Counted from the first letter of the stretch, positions 9,159-18,238 are shown. The stretch is DNA of 64,000 nucleotides from Pseudomonas sp. N040 (GCF_015637705.1 NZ_JADOBE010000014.1:1-64000), one strand, 5' to 3'. Numbers and translations: made by a program. Notes: generated by a model from the letters alone, not told the origin.

Positions 9159-10622
9159 TCAATAGGGCTGTGCGGCAGCAGCCCGGGAAAACTGCAGGAC
9201 CCCGTCCTCGAGCCGGGAAAACTTGAGCAGCAGCAGATCCCTGATGTAGTTCTGGTGCAGGCGCCAGGGCAGGTGCTGGCCCTGCTTGGGGAACATTGCC
9301 ATCGCCCGGACGACGTAGCCGGAGGTGAAATCCAGCCACGGCTGCGGCGCCATGGCCGGGTCGTCCAGCACCGGGGTGACGGTCGACTGCCCGCGCGCGC
9401 GCAGGTGGTTGAGCAGGCGACAGACAAACTCGCTGGAGAGATCCGCCTTCAGCGTCCAGGACGCATTGGTGTAGCCGAAGGCCACCGCCAGATTCGGCAC
9501 CCCGGAAAACATCATGCCCTTGTAGCCGAAGGTATCGGCCAGATTGACCGCCCGGCCGTCCACGCTGAGCTGCATGCCACCCAGCAACTGCAGCTTGAGC
9601 CCGGTGGCACTGACGATGATATCGGCGGCCAGCCGCTCGCCGGACTGCAGCTGGATACCGTCCTCGGTAAAACGCTCGATCTGTCCGGTGACCATGCGCG
9701 CACGGCCGCTGCGCAGCGCCTGGAACAGGTCGCTGTCCGGCACCAGGCACAGGCGCTGCTGCCAGGGCCGGTAGGTCGGCGTGAAGTGCTGCGCCACCGC
9801 TTCGGCCCCCAGTTCCTGGCGCAGCATGCCGAGCAGGCGGGCGCGGAACTTCTCCGGGCGCAGCCGTGCCAGGTTGAAGAAGAACATCTGCAGCAGCACA
9901 TTGCGCCAGCGAATGAGCTGGTAGGCGAGCATGCCCGGCAGGTAGCGGCGCAGGCGGTTGGCCAGGCGATCGGTGGCCGGCCGGGAAATCACATAGGTCG
10001 GCGAGCGCTGCAGCATGACCACCTGTTCGGCCTCGCGCGCCATGGCGGGCACCAGGGTCATGGCGGTGGCGCCACTGCCGATCACCACTACTTTCTTGCC
10101 CTGGTAGTCGAGCCCCTGCGGCCAGTGCTGCGGATGCACGAACTGCCCGGCAAAGCGCTCGCGACCAGGGAAATCCGGGGTATAGCCGGCGCTGTAATCG
10201 TAGTAGCCGGCGCACATGTAGAGAAAGTTGCAGCTGAACACGCGCTCGGCGCCGGCATGCTGCACGCGCAGCGTCCAGCGCGCCGTGGCGGAATCCCAGG
10301 CCGCCGCACAGACGCGGTGATCCAGGCGCAGCCGGTCGGCCAGCCTGTATTCGCGCAGGGTCTGGTTCAGGTAGTCGAGGATGGCCGCGCCATCGGCGAT
10401 CGCCTTGCCCTGCACCCAGGGCTTGAAGTTGAAGCCCAGGGTGTACATGTCGCTGTCGGAGCGGATTCCCGGGTAGCGGAACAGATCCCAGGTCCCGCCA
10501 ATCGCCGGGCGCCCCTCGAGGATCAGGTAGCTGCGATCAGGGCAGTGCTTCTGCAGGTGCACTGCCGCGCCAATGCCGGAGATACCGGCACCGACAATCA
10601 AGACATCGACATGTTCCGTCAT
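9159..10622 (-). CDS. Flavin-containing monooxygenase, Baeyer-Villiger type I (AlmA/EthA-like)
   Basis: 487 residues. ATG 10622 is chosen because GGAG lies five bases upstream and the FAD-binding motif then sits at the N-terminus: VLIVGAGISGIGAA (GxGxxG, residues 9-16). The Baeyer-Villiger fingerprint FxGxxxHxxxW(P) is present as FAGQFVHPQHWP, followed by the NADPH Rossmann motif GSGATA. These features define a class B flavoprotein monooxygenase that inserts oxygen into ketones or oxidises long alkyl chains or sulphides using NADPH and O2. The N-terminal stretch GGTWDLFRYPGIRSDSDMYT resembles AlmA-type long-chain alkane monooxygenases and mycobacterial EthA. The substrate cannot be settled from sequence. 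It appears monocistronic, 197 bp downstream of the amidotransferase gene on the same strand. Confidence 0.88.
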   Translation of the reverse strand: MTEHVDVLIVGAGISGIGAAVHLQKHCPDRSYLILEGRPAIGGTWDLFRYPGIRSDSDMYTLGFNFKPWVQGKAIADGAAILDYLNQTLREYRLADRLRLDHRVCAAAWDSATARWTLRVQHAGAERVFSCNFLYMCAGYYDYSAGYTPDFPGRERFAGQFVHPQHWPQGLDYQGKKVVVIGSGATAMTLVPAMAREAEQVVMLQRSPTYVISRPATDRLANRLRRYLPGMLAYQLIRWRNVLLQMFFFNLARLRPEKFRARLLGMLRQELGAEAVAQHFTPTYRPWQQRLCLVPDSDLFQALRSGRARMVTGQIERFTEDGIQLQSGERLAADIIVSATGLKLQLLGGMQLSVDGRAVNLADTFGYKGMMFSGVPNLAVAFGYTNASWTLKADLSSEFVCRLLNHLRARGQSTVTPVLDDPAMAPQPWLDFTSGYVVRAMAMFPKQGQHLPWRLHQNYIRDLLLLKFSRLEDGVLQFSRAAAAQPY

Positions 10623-10819
10623 GGACGCTCCGTGCGCTGTGCCAGCGGAGCCGGCAGGCCAATGCCCGCCGCTGCAACCGCGGCTGTCTGAGCGACACAA
10701 TAGCGGTATGCCGCACGGCTGCCCAGCAGCACAGGCAGGGACTGCGCAATGCATTTCACTCAATGCCTGCGCCGCTTTTATTCCCTGGCCTGCCTGGCAG
10801 GCACGCCGGTGCCCGGGCG

Positions 10820-11608
10820 TTACTGCTGGCGCTCTGCCGCGCGGGCGCGGCAGGCGTCGCCGAAGGCCTGGTAGATCTTCACCGAGAACGGATTCTCCTT
10901 GGCGCGCCACTCCGGATGCCATTGCACGGCGAGGGTGAACTGCGGGAGCGCTGGCGCATGGATTGCCTCTACCAGGCCATCCACCGAGGAAGCCAGCGGC
11001 TCAAGACCCCGACCCAGTTTATTAACCCCCTGACCATGCAGCGAATTAACCGGAATCGTGGCTTGCTGCATCAACTCGGCAAACCAGGTTCCGGGCACCA
11101 GACTGATCGGGTGGCTGTCGCCGTACTGCACATCAACCGCATCATCGCTGTCTTCACGGTGATCCAGGTAACCGAACAGATTGTGGACTTTCTGGTGAAG
11201 GTCACCGCCCAGCGCCACGTTGATTTCCTGCATGCCGCGGCAGATGCCGAAGATCGGCAGGCCGCGCTCGATGGCCGCATGAATCAGCTGGGTGTCGAAA
11301 CTGTCGCGATCCTTGTCCTGTGCCTTGTTCGGCGTGATGTTCTGCTGGCCGTACAGGGCTGGATCAATGTTCGAGCCAGCGCCGGTCAGGTACACGCCGT
11401 CGGCCATATCCAGATAGGCCTCGAGGTCTGCGACGCCACAGCAGGTCGGCACCAGTAGCGGCACGCAACCGGCGATTTCGCTGAGCGGCAGGATGTATTT
11501 GTGGGTCATCACCTGATAGGGATGGCCATTGCGCTCCTGGGCGCCCATGGTCATCAGGACCACCGGCTTGCGCGGGGCGTTGGATTGTTTTGCAGTGCTA
11601 TTGGACAT
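10820..11608 (-). CDS. Class I glutamine amidotransferase-like gamma-glutamyl hydrolase (peptidase C26, PuuD-like)
   Basis: 262 residues, with AAGGTGA before the ATG. The nucleophile elbow GICRGMQEINV carries the catalytic Cys, and the C-terminal HPEW supplies His-Glu, as in PuuD/PauD enzymes that hydrolyse gamma-glutamyl-GABA. The second enzyme of this family in the window (15783-16541) is clearly divergent, so the two are not recent duplicates. Expected role: hydrolysis of gamma-glutamylated polyamine-derived acids in putrescine/spermidine catabolism, releasing glutamate. No gamma-glutamylpolyamine synthetase is adjacent, so the substrate is inferred from family only. Confidence 0.85.
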   Translation of the reverse strand: MSNSTAKQSNAPRKPVVLMTMGAQERNGHPYQVMTHKYILPLSEIAGCVPLLVPTCCGVADLEAYLDMADGVYLTGAGSNIDPALYGQQNITPNKAQDKDRDSFDTQLIHAAIERGLPIFGICRGMQEINVALGGDLHQKVHNLFGYLDHREDSDDAVDVQYGDSHPISLVPGTWFAELMQQATIPVNSLHGQGVNKLGRGLEPLASSVDGLVEAIHAPALPQFTLAVQWHPEWRAKENPFSVKIYQAFGDACRARAAERQQ

Positions 11609-12099
11609 ACGTCACCTTGGGGCAGGCGCGGCCTGCCATTGTTTTGCCGGAAGCCTGCAGTCGGCTTCCTCTGTTTACGCGCACCCGCTCGAGGTGCGGG
11701 CCGTGCCCGGACACGGCATTGGTTCCGCCGGCAACCCGGCAGGTCCTGGGCAGCCCGTGCCTTTGTCATGTTAGTTAAGCCTACAAAAGCCCGGCAGGCG
11801 GGATCTGCTGCCGGCTCACAGTCTGCCCAAGCCGTAAAATATGTCAAACAATAAAAGCTAGAATCTGACAGAAGTGCATTTCTTTAATTCGATATACCGC
11901 TGAATATAAAGGAAATATCCACTTCAATAGTTTGGCTGCCATTACAGTGGTTTTATATTTTTTACATGGGCACGCTTAGCCGTTGAATCAGGCAGCGTAG
12001 CGCCGGGGAAATTCGGCTAGCCTGAGCCCCAGAACACCGGCAGCGGATAGCGCCCCGGCCATCCCGGCCCGGGCACCTGCTGCCGCTACGGAGTACCCC
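11609..12099. other. 491-bp intergenic region with AT-rich stretch; candidate promoter for the LEA14 gene
   Basis: No gene is seen. Bases about 11770-11970 are much more AT-rich than the surroundings and separate two divergent genes, so they probably hold both promoters. A possible sigma-70 pair on the plus strand is TTGGCT (11932-11937) and TATATT (11954-11959), 16 bases apart, which would start transcription near 11966 for the gene at 12100. No operator was recognised. Confidence 0.35.
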
Positions 12100-12573
12100 A
12101 TGACCTTGCGCCCGACCCCGTTACCCCTGCTCTGCTGCCTGCTGCTGATGCTTGGCGGCTGCAGCAGCCTGGGTTTCCATGACCCGCTGCATGTCGACGT
12201 GGCGGGTATCGAGCCGCTGCCCGGACAAGGCCTGGAAATGCGCTTCGCCGTGACCTTGCGGGTACAGAACCCGAATGACAGCAGCATCGACTACGACGGC
12301 ATCGCTCTGGAGATGGAGATCAATCAGCAGCCGCTGGCCAGCGGCGTCAGCGACCAGCGTGGCCAGGTGCCGCGTTATGGTGAAAGTCTGATCAAGGTGC
12401 CACTGAGCATCTCCGCCTACTCCATGCTGCGCCAGGCCATCGGCGCCAGCGCCCTGCAGCCCGGCCAGCACGTCGGTTACGCGCTGCGCGGCAAGCTCGG
12501 CGGTGGCCTGTTCGGCGGCCAGCGCTTCACCGCCAGCGGCGAACTGGACTGGCCGCAGGCCGCCCAGCCCTGA
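12100..12573 (+). CDS. LEA14-type (late embryogenesis abundant 2) lipoprotein
   Basis: 157 residues with a lipoprotein signal: hydrophobic PLLCCLLLMLGGC with lipobox LGGC, predicted acylated Cys near residue 21. The mature part VDVAGIEPLPGQGLEMRFAVTLRVQNPNDSSIDYDGI has the WHy/LEA14 fold signature (an Ig-like beta sandwich found in stress proteins). The start ATG follows ACGGAG. Bacterial members are periplasm-facing lipoproteins of unclear role, linked with envelope or desiccation stress. The gene stands alone; a MITE-like element begins 10 bp after its stop. Confidence 0.85.
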   Translation: MTLRPTPLPLLCCLLLMLGGCSSLGFHDPLHVDVAGIEPLPGQGLEMRFAVTLRVQNPNDSSIDYDGIALEMEINQQPLASGVSDQRGQVPRYGESLIKVPLSISAYSMLRQAIGASALQPGQHVGYALRGKLGGGLFGGQRFTASGELDWPQAAQP

Positions 12574-12582
12574 ACTCAGGCA

Positions 12583-12834
12583 TTAACAGGCCGTTGAAAA
12601 ATGTTGGCGAGGCAGCCGAGACAAGGCGCAACGACCAACGGGAGTAACAGCCGCCGGCTGGCCCGCAGGGCGAGCGTAGCGAGTCAAACAGGCGAGATAG
12701 CGCACGACTGCATGGATGCAGGAGTTAGAGCGAAGCAGGAAGCCAGAGCCGAGTTTACGAGTGGTAAATGTGCATTTCGAGCCTGTTTTCAACGCCGTAT
12801 CGGCAACGCAGGTAGTTTTTCAATGGCCTGTTAA
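12583..12834. mobile_element. MITE-like non-coding element, 252 bp with 19-bp terminal inverted repeats
   Basis: The left end TTAACAGGCCGTTGAAAAA (12583-12601) and the right end (12816-12834) are inverted copies with one mismatch. The interior has no convincing gene; every frame crossing it is short and compositionally odd. A part of its interior (around 12703-12754, CGACTGCATGGATGCAGGAG) recurs at 33085-33135. The structure fits a miniature inverted-repeat transposable element mobilised by a transposase encoded elsewhere. No obvious target duplication was identified. Confidence 0.75.
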
Positions 12835-12852
12835 CCGGGCCGGACAGGTACA

Positions 12853-13593
12853 ATGCCTGCCCACGACTCTGCGACCCTGCCCATGACCGAAGCCATCCGC
12901 CTCTCCAAACGCCTGATCGAACTGGTCGGCTGCTCGCGGCGCGAAGCCGAGCTGTACATCGAGGGCGGCTGGGTCACCGTGGACGGCGTGGTGGTGGAAG
13001 AACCGCAGTTCAAGGTGCTCGATGAAAAGGTCGAGTTGCTGCCCGATGCCGACCTGACCAAGGCCGAACCGGTCACCCTGCTGCTGCACCAGCCCGCGGC
13101 GCCTGACTCGAACAAGGCACTGGCAATGATTAGCCCGGCCACGCTGTCGAGCGATCATCGCGAGGGGATGCGCCCGCTGAAAGGCCACTTTGTCCGCCTG
13201 AGCACCGCCCTGCCCCTGCAGGCCGGCGCCGCCGGGCTGGTGGTGTTCACCCAGGACTGGCGCACCCTGCGCAAACTGACCCAGGACGCCAGCAAGCTGG
13301 AGCAGGAATACATCGTCGAAGTCGCCGGCGAGATGGCCCCGCACGGCCTCAACCGGATGAACCAGGGCCAGACCTACAAGGGCCAGGTGCTGCCGCCGGT
13401 GAAAGCCAGCTGGCAGAACGAGACACGCCTGCGCCTGGCCATGAAAAACCCGGCTCCCGGCCATATCGCCAGCATGTGCGCCAGCGTCGGCCTGACCATC
13501 CTCAGCATGAAGCGCATCCGCATCGGCGGCGTGTCCATGAGCAAGCTACCCGCTGGCCAGTGGCGCTACCTGGCCGCCAGCGAAAAATTCTGA
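12853..13593 (+). CDS. RluF/RsuA-family pseudouridine synthase homologue with S4 domain, catalytic Asp apparently lost
   Basis: 246 residues from ATG 12853 (AGG five bases upstream); an internal ATG at 12883 would give MTEAIRLSKRLIEL and is an equally common start in homologues. An N-terminal S4 RNA-binding domain (LSKRLIELVGCSRREAELYIEGGWVTVDG) is followed by an RsuA/RluF-like catalytic domain. In active enzymes the motif GRLDxxSxGL holds the catalytic Asp. Here the aligned segment is LPLQAGAAGLVVFTQD, with Gln where Asp is expected. The C-terminal part (ILSMKRIRIGGVSM) is typical of the family. The protein therefore probably binds RNA without making pseudouridine, unless another Asp substitutes. 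Presence in normal context and an intact frame argue against decay. Confidence 0.8.
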   Translation: MPAHDSATLPMTEAIRLSKRLIELVGCSRREAELYIEGGWVTVDGVVVEEPQFKVLDEKVELLPDADLTKAEPVTLLLHQPAAPDSNKALAMISPATLSSDHREGMRPLKGHFVRLSTALPLQAGAAGLVVFTQDWRTLRKLTQDASKLEQEYIVEVAGEMAPHGLNRMNQGQTYKGQVLPPVKASWQNETRLRLAMKNPAPGHIASMCASVGLTILSMKRIRIGGVSMSKLPAGQWRYLAASEKF

Positions 13594-13637
13594 TTCCCCG
13601 CAAACAGCCCGGCAGCACTGCCCGGCAAGGAACCCCC

Positions 13638-14099
13638 ATGATCAACAACGACGTACTGCGCAGCCTGCGCTTCATGCTCAATATCAGCGATGCGAAAGTC
13701 GCCGAAATCATCGGCCTGAGCGGCCTGGAAATCAGCGAAGCCAGCATCCGCGCCTGCCTGCTGAAGGACGACGAAGACGGCTTCACCCCCTGCAGCGACG
13801 AAGTCCTTGCACACTTCCTCGACGGTCTGGTGATCGAGCGCCGCGGCCGCGACGACAGCCGCCCGGCGCAACCGATCGAACTGCCGGTCAGCAACAACAT
13901 GGTCTTGAAAAAGCTGCGGGCGGCCTTCGAACTCAAGGAAGACGACATGCATGCCATCCTCAAGGCGTCCGACTTTCCGGTGTCCAAACCGGAGCTCAGC
14001 GCGCTGTTCCGCAAGGTCGGCCACAGCAACTACCGCACCTGCGGCGACCAGTTGCTGCGCAACTTCCTCCGGGGCCTGACCCTGCGCCTGCGCGGCTGA
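13638..14099 (+). CDS. DUF1456 family protein (YehS-like)
   Basis: 153 residues; ATG 13638 is preceded by AAGGAA. The sequence contains two related halves of about 70 residues, each beginning NNDVLRSLRFML / NNMVLKKLRAAF and ending with a FLDGL / FLRGL motif, which is the duplicated DUF1456 architecture. The molecular role is unknown. It follows the pseudouridine-synthase homologue by 44 bp on the same strand, and the two may be co-transcribed. Confidence 0.85.
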   Translation: MINNDVLRSLRFMLNISDAKVAEIIGLSGLEISEASIRACLLKDDEDGFTPCSDEVLAHFLDGLVIERRGRDDSRPAQPIELPVSNNMVLKKLRAAFELKEDDMHAILKASDFPVSKPELSALFRKVGHSNYRTCGDQLLRNFLRGLTLRLRG

Positions 14100-14174
14100 A
14101 CACCGGCGCCCCGGAAAGCCGCATAACCTTATATAATGCGCGGCCTTTACCCCCCCCAGAACCGAGGATACCCC

Positions 14175-14516
14175 GTGAGCACTTTGCCGCCCTGCCCGAA
14201 ATGCCAGTCCGAATACACCTACCAAGACGGCGAGATGCTGGTCTGCCCGGAATGTGCGCACGAGTGGTCAACCACAGCCGCCGGTGAAGCAACTGAAGGC
14301 GACAAGGTGATCCGCGACGCAGTCGGCAACGTGCTGCAGGACGGCGACACCATCAGCGTGATCAAGGACCTCAAGGTCAAGGGCTCGTCGCTGGTGGTCA
14401 AGGTCGGCACCAAGGTCAAGGGCATCCGCCTGTGCGACGGCGACCACGACATCGACTGCAAGATCGATGGCATCGGCGCCATGAAGCTGAAATCGGAATT
14501 CGTCAAGAAGGTCTGA
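14175..14516 (+). CDS. PhnA/YjdM-type zinc-ribbon protein
   Basis: 113 residues from GTG 14175, selected because GAGG lies eight bases upstream and the protein then starts at the zinc ribbon. An N-terminal CPKC...CPEC ribbon (residues about 7-30) is followed by an SH3-like PhnA domain ([25 protein letters not shown]...[18 protein letters not shown]). The length matches YjdM, historically called alkylphosphonate uptake protein although no phosphonate genes are near. Its function remains unproven. Confidence 0.88.
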   Translation: MSTLPPCPKCQSEYTYQDGEMLVCPECAHEWSTTAAGEATEGDKVIRDAVGNVLQDGDTISVIKDLKVKGSSLVVKVGTKVKGIRLCDGDHDIDCKIDGIGAMKLKSEFVKKV

Positions 14517-14571
14517 TCGGGCTTCGCCACAAACAAAAGGCCATGTACCCATTAAGTGTTGACGGCAAAAC

Positions 14572-14634
14572 GTAGGGTGGGCTTCAGCCCACCAAACCAG
14601 ACAGCGCCAAATGGTGGGCTGAAGCCCACCCTAC
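14572..14634. repeat. Intergenic hairpin repeat, GTGGGCTTCAGCCCAC family (copy 1)
   Basis: Arms 14572-14594 and 14612-14634 are perfect 23-bp inverted repeats around a 17-base spacer. Each arm itself contains a short palindrome (GTGGGCTTCAGCCCAC). Related copies lie at 34742-34804 and 49441-49505, all between genes. Confidence 0.9.
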
Positions 14635-14675
14635 AAAATCGAGCTGCAACAGCTAACGGGACATAGCCAAACAAC

Positions 14676-14702
14676 AAGGCCAGTCTTGCGACTGGCCTTT
14701 TT
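14676..14702 (+). terminator. Rho-independent terminator after the PhnA gene
   Basis: AAGGCCAGTC, a TTGC loop and GACTGGCCTT, running into a T tract. The stem is 10 bp with a typical loop. Confidence 0.8.
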
Positions 14703-14788
14703 GCTGCGGCGGTGACACACGGCGGCACTGGCCAGGCGCCCTGGAATCGCAGTACTGTCAGGGCCCGACCTCCTTCAAGGATGAGCCC

Positions 14789-15604
14789 ATGGCCAGCAAA
14801 CCCTCCACCGGCAAGTCACAGAAACACCTGGCCGTGCTGATCGACGCCGACAACGCCTCGGCGGACATCGTCGAAGGCCTGTTCGAGGAAGTCGCCAAGT
14901 ACGGCATTGCCAGCGTCAAGCGCATCTACGGCGACTGGACCGGCCCGCAACTGGGCGGCTGGAAAAAGACCCTGCTGGAATATTCGATCCAGCCGATCCA
15001 GCAGTTCGCCTACACCAGCGGCAAGAACGCCACCGACAGCGCGCTGATCATCGATGCCATGGACCTGCTCTACACCCGGCGCTTCGACGGTTTCTGCCTG
15101 GTCTCCAGCGACAGCGACTTCACCCGCCTGGCCGCGCGCCTGCGCGAGGAAGGTCAGGAAGTGATCGGCTTCGGCCAGCAGAAGACGCCCAAGCCGTTCG
15201 TCACCGCCTGCGACAGGTTCGTCTACACCGAACTGCTGCGTGCCGAGCCGGCACCCGTGGAGCCATCACCCGCCTCGGGAGGCGCATCGCCCGCGACCGC
15301 CAACGGCACCCCACCCAAACCCGCAGTACCCGCCCCCGCCGCGCCGGTCAAACAGAAAGCCCCGGTGGATTTCATCGCCAAGGTGATCGAAGACAACTCC
15401 GACGAAGATGGCTGGGTGCACCTCGGCGCGCTTGGCCAGAACCTCAGCAAGCTGCGCCCCGACTTCGATTCGCGCCTGTATGGTTACGCCAAGCTCAGCG
15501 GCCTGATCAAGGCACAAACCAGCCGCTTCGAACTGCAGGAGCGCGGCACCACTGCGACGGGCGGCAAGTCGCTGTATGCCCGCAACCAAAAGCCTGCGAA
15601 GTAA
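14789..15604 (+). CDS. NYN-domain (LabA-like PIN) RNase with C-terminal LOTUS/OST-HTH domain
   Basis: 271 residues; ATG 14789 follows AAGGATGA. The N-terminal NYN domain (about 10-150) has the conserved acidic residues LIDADNAS, TDSALIIDAMDLLY and SSDSDFTRLA that bind metal in PIN-like nucleases. An Ala/Pro-rich linker (about 155-190) leads to a LOTUS-type winged helix (FIAKVIEDNSDEDGWVHLGALGQNLSKLRPDFD...YGYAKLSGLI). This domain pair is typical of bacterial proteins thought to cleave or bind structured RNA. The gene is isolated between two hairpins that share the same stem sequence. The RNA target is unknown. Confidence 0.9.
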   Translation: MASKPSTGKSQKHLAVLIDADNASADIVEGLFEEVAKYGIASVKRIYGDWTGPQLGGWKKTLLEYSIQPIQQFAYTSGKNATDSALIIDAMDLLYTRRFDGFCLVSSDSDFTRLAARLREEGQEVIGFGQQKTPKPFVTACDRFVYTELLRAEPAPVEPSPASGGASPATANGTPPKPAVPAPAAPVKQKAPVDFIAKVIEDNSDEDGWVHLGALGQNLSKLRPDFDSRLYGYAKLSGLIKAQTSRFELQERGTTATGGKSLYARNQKPAK

Positions 15605-15720
15605 CCCATCCGGCAAACTTGTCGGGCTTCAGCCCTCCGGGCCACAACCAGACCTACGAAGTATTCGCACCGAACTTCTCGCAGGTTGCGCTTGAGCGCA
15701 GCGAAGCCCAACAGGCGCCA

Positions 15721-15754
15721 ACGCAAAGGCCAGTCTCTCGACTGGCCTTTGCGT
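15721..15754. terminator. Bidirectional terminator between convergent genes
   Basis: A perfect 15-bp inverted repeat, ACGCAAAGGCCAGTC / GACTGGCCTTTGCGT with a four-base loop, lies between the NYN gene and the convergent amidotransferase gene. The inner stem is the same as that of the terminator at 14676. There is no long T tract. Confidence 0.65.
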
Positions 15755-15782
15755 TGCGGACTGCACCCCGACTATGCAGGTA

Positions 15783-16541
15783 TCAGCCCCACTTCTGCTG
15801 CTGGTACTCGCGCACTGCCGTGTGGAACGCGCGGATAAAGATGTCGTAGTCGGGATTTTCCTTGGGGTGGTATTCGGGGTGCCACTGCACGCCGACAGCG
15901 AAGGCCTTGGCGCCTTTCACGCTGATTGCCTCGACCTGGCCGTCCGGCGCCACGGCTTCGACCAGCAGGCCGTCGCCGACGCGGTCGATGCCCTGGCCGT
16001 GCAGCGAGTTGACCTGCAGTTCGCTGACACCATGGATGCCGTGCAGGATGCCGCCTTCGGTGAGCTTGACGCTGTGCACCGGCGCGTAGCAGACATTGTC
16101 CTCGACCTCCGGGATCTCGCGGTGATCGAGGCGGCCGGGAACCTCATGCACCTGGCGATGCAGGGTGCCGCCGTAGAGCACGTTCATTTCCTGGATGCCG
16201 CGGCAGATGCCGAGCACCGGGATGCCGCGCTCGATGGCCGCGGCCATCAGGCGCAGCACGGTGGCGTCGCGATCCTTGTCGGCCAGGCCGCAGCCTTCGT
16301 GTTCGTCGCCGTAGAAGCTGGGGTGGATGTTCGACACCGAGCCACTGAACAGCACGCCGGAGACATTCTCCAGCACCGGCTCGATGTCCAGCTCGTCGCC
16401 CAGCGCCGGAACGGCCAGCGGGAAGGCATCGTAGGCGGTAATGACCTTGACGTATTTTTCGCCTACCAGATGAAACCAGCCTTCATCGCGGTCCTTCAGC
16501 TGCCAACGGCACAATGAAAGACCAATCAGTGGCTTGCTCAT
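15783..16541 (-). CDS. Class I glutamine amidotransferase-like gamma-glutamyl hydrolase (peptidase C26), second copy
   Basis: 252 residues; GGAAG precedes the ATG. The nucleophile segment GICRGIQEMNV and C-terminal HPEY match the PuuD/PauD family; the N-terminus PLIGLSLCRWQ is the normal start. It lies 121 bp after bauC on the same strand, so it may belong to the beta-alanine/polyamine operon. Spermidine and diaminopropane breakdown passes through gamma-glutamyl intermediates to beta-alanine, which would make the grouping logical. The pairing with bau genes is inference from position. Confidence 0.85.
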   Translation of the reverse strand: MSKPLIGLSLCRWQLKDRDEGWFHLVGEKYVKVITAYDAFPLAVPALGDELDIEPVLENVSGVLFSGSVSNIHPSFYGDEHEGCGLADKDRDATVLRLMAAAIERGIPVLGICRGIQEMNVLYGGTLHRQVHEVPGRLDHREIPEVEDNVCYAPVHSVKLTEGGILHGIHGVSELQVNSLHGQGIDRVGDGLLVEAVAPDGQVEAISVKGAKAFAVGVQWHPEYHPKENPDYDIFIRAFHTAVREYQQQKWG

Positions 16542-16662
16542 AACACTTCCTTCCGCTTTTGGATTTATTCATGCCTGGCGCAGCCAGACCTGATTCTCTT
16601 GAATCGCTACGCAAAAGGCCGACGCCAACGTCAGCCTTCTGATTATTGCTTATCGCCTGCCA

Positions 16663-18159
16663 TCAGCCATTGCTGGGGAACGCAAACTGCGCGGCTTCAT
16701 GGGACGCGCGCTGCGGCCAGCGCTGGGTGATGGTCTTGCGCTTGGTATAGAAACGCACGCCGTCCGGGCCGTAGGCGTGCAGGTCGCCGAACAGCGAGCG
16801 CTTCCAGCCACCGAAGCTGTGGTAGCTGACCGGTACCGGCAGCGGCACATTGATGCCGACCATGCCGACTTCGATCTCGTCGCAGAACAGCCGCGCCGCT
16901 TCACCGTCGCGGGTGAACAGGCAGGTGCCGTTACCATATTCGTGATCGTTGATCAGCTGCATGGCTTCTTCCAGGCTGCCGACGCGCACGATGCACAGCA
17001 CCGGGCCGAAGATTTCTTCCTGATAGATGCTCATGTCCGCAGTCACGTTGTCGAACAGGCTGCCGCCGAGGAAGTAACCGGCTTCATTGCCCGGCACCAC
17101 CAGACCGCGACCATCCACCACCAGCGTGGCGCCCTGGGCGACACCGGCATCGACGTAACCCTTGACCTTGTCACGCGCCGCGCCAGTGACCAGCGGGCCC
17201 ATGTCCAGACCGCAAGAGGTGCCGGCACCGATCTTCAGCGCCTGGATCTTCGGCGCCAGCTTGGCGACCAGCGTGTCAGCCACCTGATCACCCACCGCGA
17301 CCACTACCGAGATGGCCATGCAGCGCTCGCCGCAGGAGCCGTAGGCCGCGCCCATCAAGGCGTTGACCGCGTTATCGATATCCGCATCCGGCAGCACCAC
17401 CGCGTGGTTCTTCGCCCCGCCCAGCGCCTGCACGCGCTTGCCACGCTTGGTGCCTTCGCTGTAGATGTACTCGGCAATCGGCGTCGAACCGACGAAGCTG
17501 ATGGCCTTGACTTCCGGCGCTTCGAGCAGCGCATCCACCGCGTCCTTGTCACCGTTGACCACGTTCATCACGCCATTGGGCAGACCGGCCTCGAGCAGCA
17601 GGCTGGCGATGAACAGCGTCGAGCTCGGGTCGCGCTCGGACGGCTTGAGGATGAAGCAGTTGCCGCAGACGATGGCCAGCGGGTACATCCACAGCGGCAC
17701 CATGGCCGGAAAGTTGAACGGGGTGATGCCGGCGACCACGCCCAGCGGCTGGAAGTCCGACCAGCTGTCGATGGCCGGGCCGGCGTTGCGGCTGTACTCG
17801 CCCTTGAGCAGCTCGGGAGCGGCACAGGCGAACTCGACGTTCTCGATACCGCGCTGCAGTTCACCGATGGCATCTTCAATGGTCTTGCCGTGCTCTTCGC
17901 TGATCAGCGCGGCGATCTTGTCCTTGTTGCTTTCCAGCAGTTGCTTAAAGCGGAACATCACCTGCGCGCGCTTGGCCGGCGGGGTGTTGCGCCAGGCCGG
18001 GAAGGCGGCCTTGGCCGCATCGATGGCAAGCTGCATGGTGGCGCGATCGGCCAGCTCGACCTGGCGCACGGCGGCGCCGATGGACGGGTTGAAGACCTGG
18101 GCAGTGCGGCCGTTGGCGGAAACGCTTGCGCCGTTGATCAGGTGGGCGACGGTAGTCAT
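16663..18159 (-). CDS. bauC: CoA-acylating (methyl)malonate-semialdehyde dehydrogenase, BauC
   Basis: 498 residues of the aldehyde dehydrogenase superfamily, MmsA branch. The conserved segments [30 protein letters not shown] and the catalytic Cys in [13 protein letters not shown] are present, as is the ending [20 protein letters not shown]. This closely follows the P. aeruginosa PA0130 protein as I remember it. BauC converts malonate semialdehyde to acetyl-CoA, CO2 and NADH, the step after the BauA transaminase. It is 179 bp downstream of bauA, the gap holding a hairpin repeat. P. aeruginosa has bauB between the two; it is absent here. Confidence 0.9.
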   Translation of the reverse strand: MTTVAHLINGASVSANGRTAQVFNPSIGAAVRQVELADRATMQLAIDAAKAAFPAWRNTPPAKRAQVMFRFKQLLESNKDKIAALISEEHGKTIEDAIGELQRGIENVEFACAAPELLKGEYSRNAGPAIDSWSDFQPLGVVAGITPFNFPAMVPLWMYPLAIVCGNCFILKPSERDPSSTLFIASLLLEAGLPNGVMNVVNGDKDAVDALLEAPEVKAISFVGSTPIAEYIYSEGTKRGKRVQALGGAKNHAVVLPDADIDNAVNALMGAAYGSCGERCMAISVVVAVGDQVADTLVAKLAPKIQALKIGAGTSCGLDMGPLVTGAARDKVKGYVDAGVAQGATLVVDGRGLVVPGNEAGYFLGGSLFDNVTADMSIYQEEIFGPVLCIVRVGSLEEAMQLINDHEYGNGTCLFTRDGEAARLFCDEIEVGMVGINVPLPVPVSYHSFGGWKRSLFGDLHAYGPDGVRFYTKRKTITQRWPQRASHEAAQFAFPSNG

Positions 18160-18238
18160 GGGGTGCTCTCTTGAATGGAATTTGGTAAGTCACGGGGCGG
18201 TGGAAATTGCTGCGCAGATTTCCACCCTACTGAGTCAG

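Noticed and set aside
11941..12005. Possible sigma-54 promoter (GGGCACG ... TTGA)
   Set aside because: The GG to GC spacing is wrong for -24/-12 elements.
12601..12834. Small plus-strand open frame within the 252-bp repeat
   Set aside because: Its product is unlike any protein, and the DNA is bounded by inverted ends, so it is treated as a non-coding element.
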